From Pedococcus cremeus (GTDB lineage Bacteria > Actinomycetota > Actinomycetes > Actinomycetales > Dermatophilaceae), in NCBI RefSeq assembly GCF_900111375.1, contig NZ_FOHB01000001.1, positions 124,001 through 188,000 of the forward strand: a stretch of 64,000 nt of DNA. Direction: 5' to 3'. How positions within the stretch are numbered: position 1 is the stretch's first letter; each line of letters begins with the position of its first letter. Below, piece by piece: positions 7,456 to 16,467 of this stretch. Below the pieces are notes generated by a model. The model did no database searches. It worked only from the letters and a program-made list of their open reading frames with translations, and was not told the origin of the DNA. The position numbers and the translations under genes were made by a program.

Positions 7456-8139
7456 TCAGCCGGGGTGCGCGAGCAGGCTGTGCGCCAGGGTCACCGCCAG
7501 CCACGTGCGGTACTCCGCGTGGGTCCAGCCCCTGCTCGTGACGAGGCTGTCGTAGTTCGCCTGGGCGCACACCGCCCAGAGGATGTCAGCGGCGCGCTCG
7601 ACTGACAGGTCGGGTCGCAGTGCTCCGCGCTCGTCGAGCAACCTCGCGAGCCGGCGCAGGCCGTCGAGCCGTTGCACCGCCTGGGCCTCCCGGAGGGCCG
7701 CCAGGCTCTCGTCGGCAGTCGCCGCGGCATCCAGCACACGCAGCAGCGGCGCCACCCTGCTCCACACCCCCGGCTGCGTCGCAGCGTAGGCCTCGAGCTG
7801 CCGGCGGGGGTCGCGCTCCTCGATGACCCTCGCGATGCCCGGGCGATGCTCCACGGGGACCTCCGCCCGCTCGGCGCCCCCCGCGAGAGCGGCCTGGACC
7901 GCCGCCTCCAGCAAACCCGCCTTGCCGCTCGTCGAGCGGTAGACCGTCTCGACGGCCACGCCGGCCTCGGCGGCGATCAGCGGGATCGTCGCCTGCACGT
8001 AACCACGCTCCAGGAACACGCGAGCAGCAGCGTCGACGATCCGGGCGCGGGTCTGCTCCTTCTGCGCCCGGCGGCCCGGCGCGTCATAGCGCCGCCTGGG
8101 TCTTGTCTTCTCCATCATTAGCGAGAATGATACTGGCAT
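7456..8139 (-). CDS. TetR/AcrR family transcriptional regulator
   Basis: The 227-residue protein has a TetR N-terminal helix-turn-helix at about residues 30-76: TRARIVDAAARVFLERGY then IPLIAAEAGVAVETVYRSTSGKAGLLEA. The C-terminal part is an all-helical ligand-binding domain of the usual size. The ATG at 8139 is chosen because a GGAGG (8149-8153) precedes it; later ATGs at 8118 and 8115 lack a ribosome site. A palindrome at 8114-8131 lies over the first codons and is a likely autoregulatory operator. It is divergent from the SnoaL gene at 8191, which it probably controls. Ligand unknown. Confidence 0.88.
   Translation of the reverse strand: MPVSFSLMMEKTRPRRRYDAPGRRAQKEQTRARIVDAAARVFLERGYVQATIPLIAAEAGVAVETVYRSTSGKAGLLEAAVQAALAGGAERAEVPVEHRPGIARVIEERDPRRQLEAYAATQPGVWSRVAPLLRVLDAAATADESLAALREAQAVQRLDGLRRLARLLDERGALRPDLSVERAADILWAVCAQANYDSLVTSRGWTHAEYRTWLAVTLAHSLLAHPG
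8114..8131. promoter_or_regulatory. Candidate TetR operator palindrome
   Basis: ATCATT-AGCGAG-AATGAT is a perfect inverted repeat (6-bp arms, 6-bp spacer), AT-rich against a very GC-rich background. It overlaps codons 3-9 of the TetR gene and lies 60 bases from the divergent SnoaL start, as expected for a TetR self-regulation site. Confidence 0.6.
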
Positions 8140-8190
8140 CAATTAGATCCTCCGCGACTGGACACAGCCACGGCGACGTCAGGAGCGACG

Positions 8191-8631
8191 ATGAGTACAC
8201 GAGAGGCCACCCGGGGCCAGACCGACAACACGCTCGCGACCCGGCGGGTGCTTGAAGAGGCCTTCCCGGCCGACGACGAGACGCTGCTGGCGCAGCTGGT
8301 GACCGACGACGTGGTGAACCACATGGCCCCACCCGGCACCCCGCCCGGGCTGGGCAGCATCGCCTTTCCCATGCACGCCCTGGCCAGGGCGTTCTCGGAC
8401 CAGAAGTGGACCATCCACCGGATACTCGAGGACGGCGACATGGTGGCCGTGCACTGCACCCACAGCGGCCGCCACACCGGGGACTTCTTCGGTCTCCCCG
8501 CCACCGGCAGGACCTTCTCCTACGAGCAGATGCACATGAGCCGGATGGTGGACGGGCGCACCGCCGAGGTCTGGGAGGTCCGCGACGACGCCGCGTTGAT
8601 GCGGCAGCTGACCGGGACGCCGCGCCGCTGA
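8191..8631 (+). CDS. SnoaL-like ester cyclase family protein
   Basis: This 146-residue protein fits the SnoaL/NTF2-like fold (ester cyclase subfamily): ATRRVLEEAF, VTDDVVNH, the loop GTPPG, then RILEDGDMVAVHCTHSGRHTGDFFGLPATGR, and the closing EVWEVRDDAALM. The FFGLPATGR strand and the WEVRDD end are hallmarks of small SnoaL-like enzymes or binding proteins annotated as predicted polyketide cyclases. An AGGAG precedes the ATG. It is divergent from the TetR gene, so it is likely induced by a compound it binds or transforms. No polyketide genes are nearby, so a true cyclase role is doubtful. Confidence 0.8.
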   Translation: MSTREATRGQTDNTLATRRVLEEAFPADDETLLAQLVTDDVVNHMAPPGTPPGLGSIAFPMHALARAFSDQKWTIHRILEDGDMVAVHCTHSGRHTGDFFGLPATGRTFSYEQMHMSRMVDGRTAEVWEVRDDAALMRQLTGTPRR

Positions 8632-8660
8632 CCTCGGCGTCTGCATCCGACCAGAGCGGG

Positions 8661-9785
8661 TCAGAGGATGACCAGGTCGTCGCGGTGGACGACCTCGCGC
8701 TCGTAGCCCGGCCCGAGCTCACGGGCCAGGTCGTGCGTCGTGCGGCCCAGCAGGTCGGGGAGCTCGGTGGAGCTGTAGTTGACCAGTCCGCGCCCGATGA
8801 CGGTGCCGTCGGGGCCGCACAGCTCCACGGCGTCACCGTCGCCGAACGCGCCGACGACCTCCGTGACCCCGGCCGGGAGCAGCGACTTGCGACGCTCGAC
8901 GACCGCGTGCACCGCGCCCGCGTCAAGCATGAGCCGGCCGCGCGGGGTGGTGGCGTGGGCCAGCCACAGCTTGCGTGACGCGCGGCGCGAGCCGGTCGGC
9001 ACGAACAGGGTGCCGACGTCCTTGCCCTCCAGCGCCTCACCGGCCTGGGGGGCACTGGTGAGCAGCGTCGTGATGCCGGCGGAGTTCGCGATGGACGCCG
9101 CCTCGACCTTGGTGACCATCCCGCCGCTGCCCACCGACGAGCCGGTGCCGCCGATGCGCACGTGGTCGAGCCCGAGCCCGCCGACCACGAGCGGGACCCG
9201 CTGCGCACCGGGCTGGCTGGGCGGGCCGTCGTAGAGCGCGTCGACATCGGTGAGCAGCACCAGCGCGTCGGCGTGCGCGATGTGCGCGACGAGGGCGGCC
9301 AGCCGGTCGTTGTCGCCGAACCGGATCTCCTGCGTGGCGACGGTGTCGTTCTCGTTGACGATCGGCACGATGCCGAGCTCGAGCAGCCGGTCGATGGTGC
9401 GCTTGGCGTTGGTGTAGTGCGAGCGCCGGGTCACGTCGTCGGCGGTGAGGAGCACCTGCCCGACCGTGAGCCCGTGGGCGCCGAAGGCGCGCTGGTATGC
9501 CGCGACGAGGGCTCCCTGCCCCACGCTCGCCGCCGCCTGCTGCGTGGCGAGGTCCCAGGGGCGCTTGGTCAGGCCGAGCGGGGCGATGCCCGCAGCGATG
9601 GCTCCGCTGGAGACCAGCACCACCGAGCCACCGGCCAGGCGCCGCCTCGCGAGCACGTCGACGAGGGCGACGAGCCGCTCCTCGTCGAGGCCGCCACCAT
9701 GGGGGTCGGTGAGCGACGAGGACCCCACCTTGACGACCAGCCGCGACGCGTCGACGACGTCGCGGCGCCGGTTGGCGGCGGTCAT
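8661..9785 (-). CDS. proB: Glutamate 5-kinase ProB
   Basis: ProB phosphorylates glutamate to gamma-glutamyl phosphate, the first and proline-regulated step of proline synthesis. The 374-residue protein contains an amino-acid kinase domain (VVKVGSSSLT around residue 17, VSSGAIAAG around 63, IVNENDTVA around 150, FGDNDRLAA, then VGSGGMVTK) followed by a C-terminal PUA domain (about 290-370: RGRLMLDAGAV...GDAVELCGPDG). The ATG at 9785 lies 10 bases after the obg stop, so obg-proB is an operon; the open frame to 9986 would overlap obg and is rejected. Confidence 0.96.
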   Translation of the reverse strand: MTAANRRRDVVDASRLVVKVGSSSLTDPHGGGLDEERLVALVDVLARRRLAGGSVVLVSSGAIAAGIAPLGLTKRPWDLATQQAAASVGQGALVAAYQRAFGAHGLTVGQVLLTADDVTRRSHYTNAKRTIDRLLELGIVPIVNENDTVATQEIRFGDNDRLAALVAHIAHADALVLLTDVDALYDGPPSQPGAQRVPLVVGGLGLDHVRIGGTGSSVGSGGMVTKVEAASIANSAGITTLLTSAPQAGEALEGKDVGTLFVPTGSRRASRKLWLAHATTPRGRLMLDAGAVHAVVERRKSLLPAGVTEVVGAFGDGDAVELCGPDGTVIGRGLVNYSSTELPDLLGRTTHDLARELGPGYEREVVHRDDLVIL

Positions 9786-9795
9786 GCGGCTCGGC

Positions 9796-11322
9796 TCACT
9801 CGACGTCGTCCTCGTCGGCCGCCGTCGTCCAGTGACCGGCCCTGCGCTCGGTCGCCAGCTCGTCGCGGGCGGCGGTCTTGGCGGCGCGGCGGTCTGCGTA
9901 CTCCGAGCGCTTCTGGTCGCGGGTGGGGCGGCTGCCCTCCTCGAGGCGAAGGTCGGTGCCGCGCGGGCCGGTGAGCAGCTCGGCACCGGCGCTCATCGTC
10001 GGCTCCCAGTCGAAGACCACGGCGTTGTCCCTCGGGCCGATCACGACCGTCGCCCCCGCGACGGCTCCGGCCTTGAACAGCGCCTCCTCGACCCCGGCTC
10101 GGGCGAGCCGGTCGGCGAGGTAGCCGACGGCCTCGTCGTTGGAGAAGTCGGTCTGGCGCACCCAGCGGGTGGGGCGCTCGCCGTCGACGCGGAAGACCTC
10201 GCCGTCGGGGGTCATCTCCTTGACGACCCTGAAGCCGCTGTCGTCGACGGCCTTGGGGCGCAGCACGATCCGCGGCTGCTCGACGACCTCGATCTCCTTG
10301 CGGTGCTCGGCCACGTGCCGGGCCATCGCGAAGGTCAGCTCGCGCAGGCCGGTGCGGGCGACGGCGGAGACGACGAACACCTCGAGCCCGCGCGCCTCGA
10401 GGTCGGGCCGGACCATCTCGGCGAGCTCGCGGGCCTCGGGCACGTCGGCCTTGTTGAGCACCACGATGCGGGTGCGCTCGCCCAGGGGGCGGCCACCCAG
10501 GGAGTCGTCGGGCACGTACTGCGCCAGCTCCTCCTCGATGACGTCGAGGTCGGTCATCGGGTCGCGGCCGGGCTCTAGCGTGGCGCAGTCGATGACGTGC
10601 ACCAGCACCGAGCAGCGCTCCACGTGGCGCAGGAACTCGAGCCCCAGCCCCTTTCCCTGGTGGGCGCCCGGAATGAGGCCCGGCACGTCGGCGACGGTGA
10701 ACCGCTCGTCACCGGCGACCACGACGCCGAGGTTGGGCACGAGGGTGGTGAACGGGTAGTCGGCGATCTTCGGCTTGGCCGCCGAGAGCACCGAGACCAG
10801 CGAGGACTTGCCCGCCGAGGGGAAGCCGATGAGCGCGACGTCGGCGAGCGACTTCAGCTCGAGCACGACGTCGCGCGCGTCACCCGGCTCGCCGAGCAGG
10901 GCGAACCCGGGGGCCTTGCGCCGCGGCGACGCGAGCGCCTTGTTGCCCAGGCCGCCACGGCCGCCGCGCGCGATGACGAACTCGGCGTGCTGCCCCACGA
11001 GGTCGGCGAGCACCTCGCCATCGGCGGCCTTGACCACCGTGCCCTCGGGCACCGGCAGCACCAGGTCCTCGCCGTCGGCGCCGTTGCGCTCGTCACCGGC
11101 GCCGGGCTTGCCGTTCGGCGCCTTGCGGTGGGGGTGGTGGTGGTAGTCGAGCAGCGTGGTGGCCTGCGGGTCGACCCGCAGGACGACGCTGCCGCCCCGG
11201 CCACCGTTGCCGCCATCGGGACCGCCGAGCGGCTTGAACTTCTCCCGCTTGACGGAGGCCACGCCGTGGCCGCCGTCACCCGCGGCGACGTGCAGCACGA
11301 CGCGGTCGACGAAGCTGGCCAT
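9796..11322 (-). CDS. obg: GTPase Obg/CgtA
   Basis: Obg is an essential GTPase tied to 50S ribosome assembly and growth control. The 508-residue protein has the glycine-rich Obg domain (1-160, GGxGG repeats such as [12 protein letters not shown]), a G domain with P-loop GFPSAGKSS at 166-174, switch DVPG at 212-215 and NKAD near 295, and a C-terminal OCT domain (about 340-430). A further acidic/basic tail of about 80 residues is typical of actinobacterial Obg. It follows rpmA after a terminator, so it probably has its own promoter as well as read-through. Confidence 0.97.
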   Translation of the reverse strand: MASFVDRVVLHVAAGDGGHGVASVKREKFKPLGGPDGGNGGRGGSVVLRVDPQATTLLDYHHHPHRKAPNGKPGAGDERNGADGEDLVLPVPEGTVVKAADGEVLADLVGQHAEFVIARGGRGGLGNKALASPRRKAPGFALLGEPGDARDVVLELKSLADVALIGFPSAGKSSLVSVLSAAKPKIADYPFTTLVPNLGVVVAGDERFTVADVPGLIPGAHQGKGLGLEFLRHVERCSVLVHVIDCATLEPGRDPMTDLDVIEEELAQYVPDDSLGGRPLGERTRIVVLNKADVPEARELAEMVRPDLEARGLEVFVVSAVARTGLRELTFAMARHVAEHRKEIEVVEQPRIVLRPKAVDDSGFRVVKEMTPDGEVFRVDGERPTRWVRQTDFSNDEAVGYLADRLARAGVEEALFKAGAVAGATVVIGPRDNAVVFDWEPTMSAGAELLTGPRGTDLRLEEGSRPTRDQKRSEYADRRAAKTAARDELATERRAGHWTTAADEDDVE

Positions 11323-11377
11323 GGTCTCTGCTCTCTGTCAGGGGGCGTCCCGAGTCTAGGACGCCGAAAATGTGCGA

Positions 11378-11407
11378 AGGGGGCGGGCCGCACTGGGCCC
11401 GCCCCCT
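11378..11407 (-). terminator. Terminator between rpmA and obg
   Basis: A 12-bp perfect GC stem (11378-11389 with 11396-11407) and 6-base loop is followed on the minus strand by TTCGCACATTTT. It would end the rplU-rpmA transcript before obg. Confidence 0.7.
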
Positions 11408-11421
11408 CGCGAGGTTCGGTG

Positions 11422-11448
11422 GCCGCGGGCAGTGAGCCCGCGGCATAC
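11422..11448 (-). terminator. Second hairpin just after rpmA, flanked by a GGCATAC motif
   Basis: GCCGCGGGC (11422-11430) pairs with GCCCGCGGC (11436-11444) around a 5-base loop, 7 bases past the rpmA stop. GGCATAC at 11442-11448 overlaps its base. With the hairpin at 11378 it makes a tandem terminator. Confidence 0.55.
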
Positions 11449-11450
11449 CA

Positions 11451-11720
11451 TCACTCCGCGGCGACGGTCTCCGCCGGGACGATGTTCACGGTCTTGCGGC
11501 CGCGCTTGGCGCCGAACTTGACCGAGCCCGCCACGAGGGCGAAGAGCGTGTCGTCGCTGCCGCGGCCGACGCCCTCACCGGGGTGGAAGTGCGTGCCGCG
11601 CTGGCGGACGAGGATCTCGCCCGCGTTGACGAGCTGGCCGCCGAAGCGCTTGACGCCGAGTCGCTGTGCGTTGCTGTCGCGACCGTTACGGGTCGAGGAC
11701 GCACCCTTCTTGTGTGCCAT
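11451..11720 (-). CDS. rpmA: 50S ribosomal protein L27
   Basis: L27 sits at the peptidyl-transferase centre of the 50S subunit. The 89-residue protein starts [16 protein letters not shown] and carries the family core [22 protein letters not shown] and [11 protein letters not shown], at the usual length. The N-terminus begins directly with the mature AHKKG form rather than a cleavable Firmicutes-type extension. It lies about 60 bases after rplU in the same operon. Confidence 0.98.
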   Translation of the reverse strand: MAHKKGASSTRNGRDSNAQRLGVKRFGGQLVNAGEILVRQRGTHFHPGEGVGRGSDDTLFALVAGSVKFGAKRGRKTVNIVPAETVAAE

Positions 11721-11781
11721 GTCAGTTCCTGCCTTTGTCTGAAGTCGACTGTTTGACGAAGTCTGGGGGGCTCGCGGAGGC

Positions 11782-12102
11782 TCAGGCCTCGATCGCGGTG
11801 ACCTTGACCTGGGTCAGGTGCTGACGGTGGCCCTGGCGCTTCTTGTAGCCGGTCTTGTTCTTGTACTTCATGATCGTGATCTTCGGGCCCTTGGCGGGCT
11901 TGACGACCTCGGCGGTGACCTTCACCTTGGCGAGCTTGTCGGCGTCGCTGGTGATGGTGGAGCCGTCGACCACCAGGAGCGGGGTGAGGTCAACGGTGTC
12001 GCCGGCCTGGGCGGACACCTTGTCGATGATGAGGACGTCGCCGACCGACACCTTTTCCTGTCGGCCACCAGCGCGAACGATCGCGTACACAGTTGAACTC
12101 AC
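11782..12102 (-). CDS. rplU: 50S ribosomal protein L21
   Basis: L21 binds 23S rRNA in the large subunit. The 106-residue product has the typical [14 protein letters not shown] start region, the VLIIDKV strand, and the C-terminal [19 protein letters not shown] signature. Two GTG starts are possible, 12102 (used here, giving MSST before VYAIV) and 12093; most family members begin at or near the second, so three extra residues may not exist. First gene of rplU-rpmA. Confidence 0.97.
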   Translation of the reverse strand: MSSTVYAIVRAGGRQEKVSVGDVLIIDKVSAQAGDTVDLTPLLVVDGSTITSDADKLAKVKVTAEVVKPAKGPKITIMKYKNKTGYKKRQGHRQHLTQVKVTAIEA

Positions 12103-12144
12103 TTTCGTCTTTCGGAAGGCACGCGCTCTCTGTCTGGACCGTCC

Positions 12145-12152
12145 GATAGCTA
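12145..12152 (-). promoter_or_regulatory. Putative -10 region of rplU-rpmA
   Basis: On the minus strand TAGCTAT lies about 43 bases before the rplU start, an AT-rich patch in a GC-rich gap. No clear -35 was found, so this is tentative. Confidence 0.3.
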
Positions 12153-12201
12153 CCCGCGCGAGCGGACATCAGAGCGGTGGGCGCACCGAGGGACAAGACT
12201 A

Positions 12202-12244
12202 CCGGTATGCCGCCCGCTCACCAAACCGCGGCGGGCGGCATCCG
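12202..12244 (-). terminator. rne terminator built from GTATGCC/GGCAT arms
   Basis: CCGGTATGCCGCCCGC (12202-12217) faces GCGGGCGGCATCCGG (12231-12244... one base short of perfect) across 13 bases, right after the rne stop at 12251. On the minus strand TAGTCTTGTCC follows the stem. The arms carry the window-wide GGCATAC motif, with one arm having lost a base. Confidence 0.6.
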
Positions 12245-12250
12245 GGCTGG

Positions 12251-15200
12251 TCAGGCGGGGGGTGCGCCGGCCGCGCCGGAGCCCTCGCCGGCGGCCACGG
12301 GGGCCGTGGAGCGCGGCGGGCCGGCAGGCGCCACCACACGGCCGCGCCGGCGCCGCTTGGGCGTAGTGGCCGGTGCCGGCTCGGTGGCAGGGAGCTCGGC
12401 GGCCGGCTCCTCGGCCGAGGTGGTCTCGGCGGGCCGCTCACCGGGGGTCTCGCCGCGGGTCTCGGCGTGCGTGCTCGCCTCGGCTGCGGCGGCGGCCTGC
12501 GCCACCGGCACCTCGGCGGGGTGGGCCGTCACGTCGGCGCGGTGGGCCTGCTCCTGCTCCTCGGACTCGCTCTCGCGGACCTCGAGGTCGGGCTGGTCCT
12601 GCGCCGGCAGGGCCGACTCATCCACTGGCAGTCCGGCGCTCTTCATGGCGGCGGCGTGCGCAGCAGCGGCGATCTGCGCCGGTGTGGGGCCCGACGGGGT
12701 GGCCGGCTGCTGGGCCTGCTGCTGCGGCTGCTCCTCGGCCTGGCCGCCGCCCTTGCCGCGACGGCCGCGGGAGCGCCCGCCGGCGCTGCCGCCGGACTCG
12801 CCGCCACCCTGACCGCCCTGGCCGCCCTGGCCGCCCTGGCCACTCTGGCCACCATGGCCGGCGTGGCCACTGCCTCCGCCGTTGCCACCGTTGCCGGAAC
12901 GCTCGACCGGCTCGGCGTGCACGATGATGCCGCGGCCGTTGCAGTGGTCGCAGGTCTCGGAGAAGACCTCGATCAGGCCGCTGCCGACCCGCTTGCGGGT
13001 CATCTGCACCAGGCCCAGCGAGGTGACCTCGGCCACCTGGTGCTTGGTGCGGTCGCGGCCGAGGCACTCCAGCAGACGCCGCACGACGAGGTCGCGGTTG
13101 GACTCGAGCACCATGTCGATGAAGTCGATGACGATGATGCCGCCGATGTCGCGCAGCCGGAGCTGGCGCACGATCTCCTCGGCCGCCTCGATGTTGTTCT
13201 TGGTGACGGTCTCCTCGAGGTTGCCGCCCGAGCCGACGAACTTGCCGGTGTTGACGTCGATGACCGTCATGGCCTCGGTGCGGTCGATGACGAGCGAGCC
13301 GCCGGAGGGCAGCCAGACCTTGCGGTCCATCGCCTTGGCGATCTGCTCGTCGACCCGGTGGTGGGTGAAGAGGTCCTCCTCGGAGGTCCACTTCTTCAGG
13401 CGCTCGGCGAGGTCGGGGGCCACGTCGTTGATGTAGTCGCTGACCTCGGACCACGCCTGGTCGCCGGCGACCACCAGGGAGGTGAAGTCCTCGTTGAAGA
13501 CGTCGCGGATGACGCGGATGGTGAGGTCGGGCTCGCCGTGGACGAGCGACGGGGCTCCCCCGGACTTCCCCTTGGAGCCGGACTTGCCGTCCGCCTTGGA
13601 CTTGATGCGCTCCCACGTCTTGGTCAGCCGCTCGACGTCGGCGCGCAGCTCCTCCTCGCTGGCGCCCTCGGCCGCCGTGCGCACGATGACGCCGGCGCTC
13701 TCGGGCACGACCTCCTTGAGGATCTGCTTCAGGCGGGCTCGCTCGGTGTCGGGCAGCTTGCGGGAGATGCCGGTCATGTTGCCCTCGGGCACGTAGACCA
13801 GGTAGCGGCCGGGCAGCGAGATCTGGCTGGTGAGGCGGGCACCCTTGTGGCCGATCGGGTCCTTGGTGACCTGGACGAGCACGGTGTCGCCGGACTTCAG
13901 CGCGTTCTCGATGCGCTTGGGCTGGTTGGCCTCGAGCCCGGCGGCGTCCCAGTTCACCTCACCGGCGTACAGCACGGCGTTGCGGCCCTTGCCGATGTCG
14001 ACGAAGGCGGCCTCCATCGACGGCAGGACGTTCTGGACGCGGCCGAGGTAGACGTTGCCGGCCATCGAGACGTTTGTCTCGCGGGAGACGTAGTGCTCCA
14101 CGAGCACGCCGTCCTCGAGCACGCCGATCTGCGTCTTCCCGTCGCGCTCGCGCACGACCATGGTGCGCTCCACGCTCTCGCGGCGGGCGAGGAACTCGGC
14201 CTCGGTGATGATGGTGCGGCGACGACCAGCCTCGCGACCCTCGCGGCGACGCTGCTTCTTGGCCTCGAGCCGGGTGGAGCCCTTCAGCGAGGTGGGCTCG
14301 TCCCGGTCCTTGCGGGGCTCGCGGACCTTCGTGACGACGCCGGGCTCGGTCTCGGCCTCTGCGCCACCGTTGCCGCTGCGACGGCGACGACGGCGGCGAC
14401 GGCTGGTGGCGCTCTCGCCCTCAGGACCCTCGTCGTGTCCCTCGGTGCCCTCGGCCTCCTCGGCTGCCTCGGTGGCGGCCTCGGCGGCCTGGCCCTTGTC
14501 CTGCCGGCCCGGCTCCTGCTCGGCGGTCTCCTCGCCCTCGCCGTTGCCACGGCCACGGCGACCCTTGCCGCCGCGGCTGCGACGACGACGGCCGCGGCCG
14601 CCCTCGGACTCCTCCTCGGCGGCCTGCTTGGCCTCCTCGGCCTCTGCCGGCTCGGCGGGCTCGAGCGCCTCAGGAGCCTCAAGAGCCTCAAGAGCCTCAA
14701 GAGCCTCGGCGGCCGTGGTCTCCTCGACCTCGGGCTGGGCCTTGCGGGAACGACGGCGGGTCGGGACGGCCGGGGTCTGGGGAGGCTGGAAGAGCACCCC
14801 GAGGCTCGGGACGGCCGGCGCCGCGGCTGTGGCAGCAGCCAGCTCGGTCGCGTCGGTCTCCTCGTCCTCCTCCTCGTCCAGCGGCGGCACCTCGGCGCCG
14901 GCCGGCTCGAGCAGCAGGTCGTCGCTCAGGGCCGGCTGCGGCAGCTCGGCGAGCGCGGCAGCAGCCGACTCCGCCCGGTCCGCAGGCTCCTCGGACTCCT
15001 CGGGCTGACCCTTGGCGGCCGCCTTCTTGGCGGGCTTGCGGGTGGTCTTCTTGGCGGCGCGCTTGCGCGTCGCCTTCTTCTCGGCCTGCTGCTCGGCCTG
15101 GGCACCCTGCTCGGCGGTCGACTCGGCACCAGTGGGCTCGGCTCCAGCCGGCTCAGCGGCGGTGAGCTCGGCCCCGGTCGCCGGCTCCGCGGCCGGCAGG

Positions 15201-15364
15201 TCCCCCGCCGGCTGCGCCGGTGCGGGGGCCGAGGCCTTCTTGGTCGCCCGTCGCGGTGCTCGCTTGCGGGCGGGCGCGGGGATCTGGGGGCTGTCCCCCT
15301 GGGGAGCCTCGCCCTGCGGGGTTTCGTTCTGCGCGTCCTGGGACAGGTTGTCGGTGGAGGCCAT
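12251..15364 (-). CDS. rne: Ribonuclease E/G family protein
   Basis: This 1037-residue protein is an actinobacterial RNase E/G, an endoribonuclease for mRNA decay and rRNA/tRNA processing. The catalytic core is central: an S1 domain at about residues 430-470 (GNVYLGRVQNVLPSMEAAFV), the metal-binding Asp pair in VIDVNTGKF (about 700) and GGIIVIDFIDM (about 742), and the Zn-link CDHCNGRG (about 805). Long low-complexity arms flank it: an acidic/Lys-Arg-rich N-terminal arm with tandem LEA repeats (14660-14705) and a Gly/Gln-rich then Pro/Ala-rich C-terminal arm. Such arms usually bind partners or RNA. It lies between TIGR03936 and rplU, the usual actinobacterial place. Confidence 0.95.
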   Translation of the reverse strand: MASTDNLSQDAQNETPQGEAPQGDSPQIPAPARKRAPRRATKKASAPAPAQPAGDLPAAEPATGAELTAAEPAGAEPTGAESTAEQGAQAEQQAEKKATRKRAAKKTTRKPAKKAAAKGQPEESEEPADRAESAAAALAELPQPALSDDLLLEPAGAEVPPLDEEEDEETDATELAAATAAAPAVPSLGVLFQPPQTPAVPTRRRSRKAQPEVEETTAAEALEALEALEAPEALEPAEPAEAEEAKQAAEEESEGGRGRRRRSRGGKGRRGRGNGEGEETAEQEPGRQDKGQAAEAATEAAEEAEGTEGHDEGPEGESATSRRRRRRRRSGNGGAEAETEPGVVTKVREPRKDRDEPTSLKGSTRLEAKKQRRREGREAGRRRTIITEAEFLARRESVERTMVVRERDGKTQIGVLEDGVLVEHYVSRETNVSMAGNVYLGRVQNVLPSMEAAFVDIGKGRNAVLYAGEVNWDAAGLEANQPKRIENALKSGDTVLVQVTKDPIGHKGARLTSQISLPGRYLVYVPEGNMTGISRKLPDTERARLKQILKEVVPESAGVIVRTAAEGASEEELRADVERLTKTWERIKSKADGKSGSKGKSGGAPSLVHGEPDLTIRVIRDVFNEDFTSLVVAGDQAWSEVSDYINDVAPDLAERLKKWTSEEDLFTHHRVDEQIAKAMDRKVWLPSGGSLVIDRTEAMTVIDVNTGKFVGSGGNLEETVTKNNIEAAEEIVRQLRLRDIGGIIVIDFIDMVLESNRDLVVRRLLECLGRDRTKHQVAEVTSLGLVQMTRKRVGSGLIEVFSETCDHCNGRGIIVHAEPVERSGNGGNGGGSGHAGHGGQSGQGGQGGQGGQGGGESGGSAGGRSRGRRGKGGGQAEEQPQQQAQQPATPSGPTPAQIAAAAHAAAMKSAGLPVDESALPAQDQPDLEVRESESEEQEQAHRADVTAHPAEVPVAQAAAAAEASTHAETRGETPGERPAETTSAEEPAAELPATEPAPATTPKRRRRGRVVAPAGPPRSTAPVAAGEGSGAAGAPPA
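14665..14707. repeat. 9-bp tandem repeat in the rne coding region
   Basis: The unit AGCCTCAAG is repeated about four times and encodes the LEA/EAL repeats in the N-terminal arm of RNase E. Being a multiple of three, copy change would not shift the frame but would alter arm length. Confidence 0.7.
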
Positions 15365-15535
15365 CGTGGCGTCCTCTCGTCACCCACGGGGTGAGCGCCA
15401 CACCCGAGCGGCCGAGGCCTCTCCATTCAGCACCGTGGTGCATGTGGGTCGTTCGCCGTGTCGCGGGCGGGTGCCTGCGGCTCGGAAGTCGGTTGGTTAC
15501 CCCTGGCTGGCTCGCGCTGGGTCGCGCGTCACCGG

Positions 15536-16288
15536 TCAGGCGCCGGCGCCGCCCTTGTCGGCAGCCAGTGGGTCGGCCACCCCAGCGGTTGCGGGTTGCA
15601 GCGGGCCTTGCGCCAGCCGGGTCACCAGGGGTGGTGTCGGCGGCGCGAGCTCCGTTTCTGCTCGCAGCGCGGTCAGGACGTCGTCGGGACGTACGGCAGG
15701 TGTGGTGTGCCGGACGACCACTCGCAGTATCGCACACCCCGGCTGATCCGACGCTGCTGTCGACAGCGACACGACGGCGCCACGCACGTCGAACGTCTTG
15801 GGGCCGGTCTTGAACATGCGGGTGACCTCGGCCCGCTCGCGGGCCAGGAGGCCGTCGACGGCCCGCTGCAGCTCCCCCTGCTCGACGCCGCGGAACTCCA
15901 TGACCCAGTCACTGGCCTCGAGCCGGTCGGCCAGCGACCCCGGGCCGGCCTCCACGACCTCCAGCACGTCGAGGCCGTCCGGCAGCGCCTCGTCGAGGGC
16001 GGCACGCACGGACTCGGGCTCGACGCGGTCGGTCACGGAGATCTCGAAGTACTCCGCCTCGCTCGCGGTGCCGGTGGGGGCGGCGTTGGCGTAGGAGATC
16101 TTGGGGTGGGGGTGGAAGCCCGCCGAGTAGGCCATCGGCACGCCCGCCCGCCGCAGCGCCCGCTCGAGCGCCCGTTGGAAGTCGCGCGTGGAGGAGAACC
16201 GCAGCCGTCCGCGCTTGGCGTAGCGCACCCTCAGCTTCTGGACGGCGGGCGCTGGCGGGGGTCCTTCGGGGGTGCGCTGGCGGGCCAT
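15536..16288 (-). CDS. TIGR03936 family radical-SAM-associated protein (DUF2344)
   Basis: The 250-residue protein matches DUF2344/TIGR03936: RVRYAKRGRLRFSSTRDFQRALERALRRAGVPMAYSAGFHPHPKISYA at the N-terminus (key GFHPHPK at about residue 57-63) and the EYFEISV strand. It is normally encoded with or fused to the TIGR03960 B12-binding radical SAM protein; here that partner is 5 kb away at 21296. The pair is conserved but its reaction is not known to me. The ATG at 16288 is used; a TAGGCT box 8 bases upstream on the minus strand fits a short or absent leader. The C-terminus is Ala/Pro-rich. Confidence 0.9.
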   Translation of the reverse strand: MARQRTPEGPPPAPAVQKLRVRYAKRGRLRFSSTRDFQRALERALRRAGVPMAYSAGFHPHPKISYANAAPTGTASEAEYFEISVTDRVEPESVRAALDEALPDGLDVLEVVEAGPGSLADRLEASDWVMEFRGVEQGELQRAVDGLLARERAEVTRMFKTGPKTFDVRGAVVSLSTAASDQPGCAILRVVVRHTTPAVRPDDVLTALRAETELAPPTPPLVTRLAQGPLQPATAGVADPLAADKGGAGA

Positions 16289-16455
16289 GGGGTCCAAGCC
16301 TAGGAGGTGGACCGCGGTGCCCGGCCCCCCGGGCGGCCGCGGCTCCGCCGGGTCGCGTCCTGGGGTCGATCCTCACTGCGGAACCAGTGGCCATTGCACC
16401 GACGGACCACTGAAACGGTGGCGAGACGGCTCTTTCGCTGTCGACATCGTCGCAC

Positions 16456-16461
16456 TAGCCT
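16456..16461 (+). promoter_or_regulatory. Putative -10 box of the aminotransferase gene
   Basis: TAGCCT lies exactly six bases before the ATG at 16468, with no ribosome site between, as expected for a leaderless actinobacterial transcript. Confidence 0.45.
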
Positions 16462-16467
16462 TCGGCC

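Noticed and set aside
11855-15394. A 1179-residue plus-strand open frame across rne
   Set aside because: It is Leu/Gly/Ala-rich shadow sequence opposite rne, a usual artefact in high-GC DNA.
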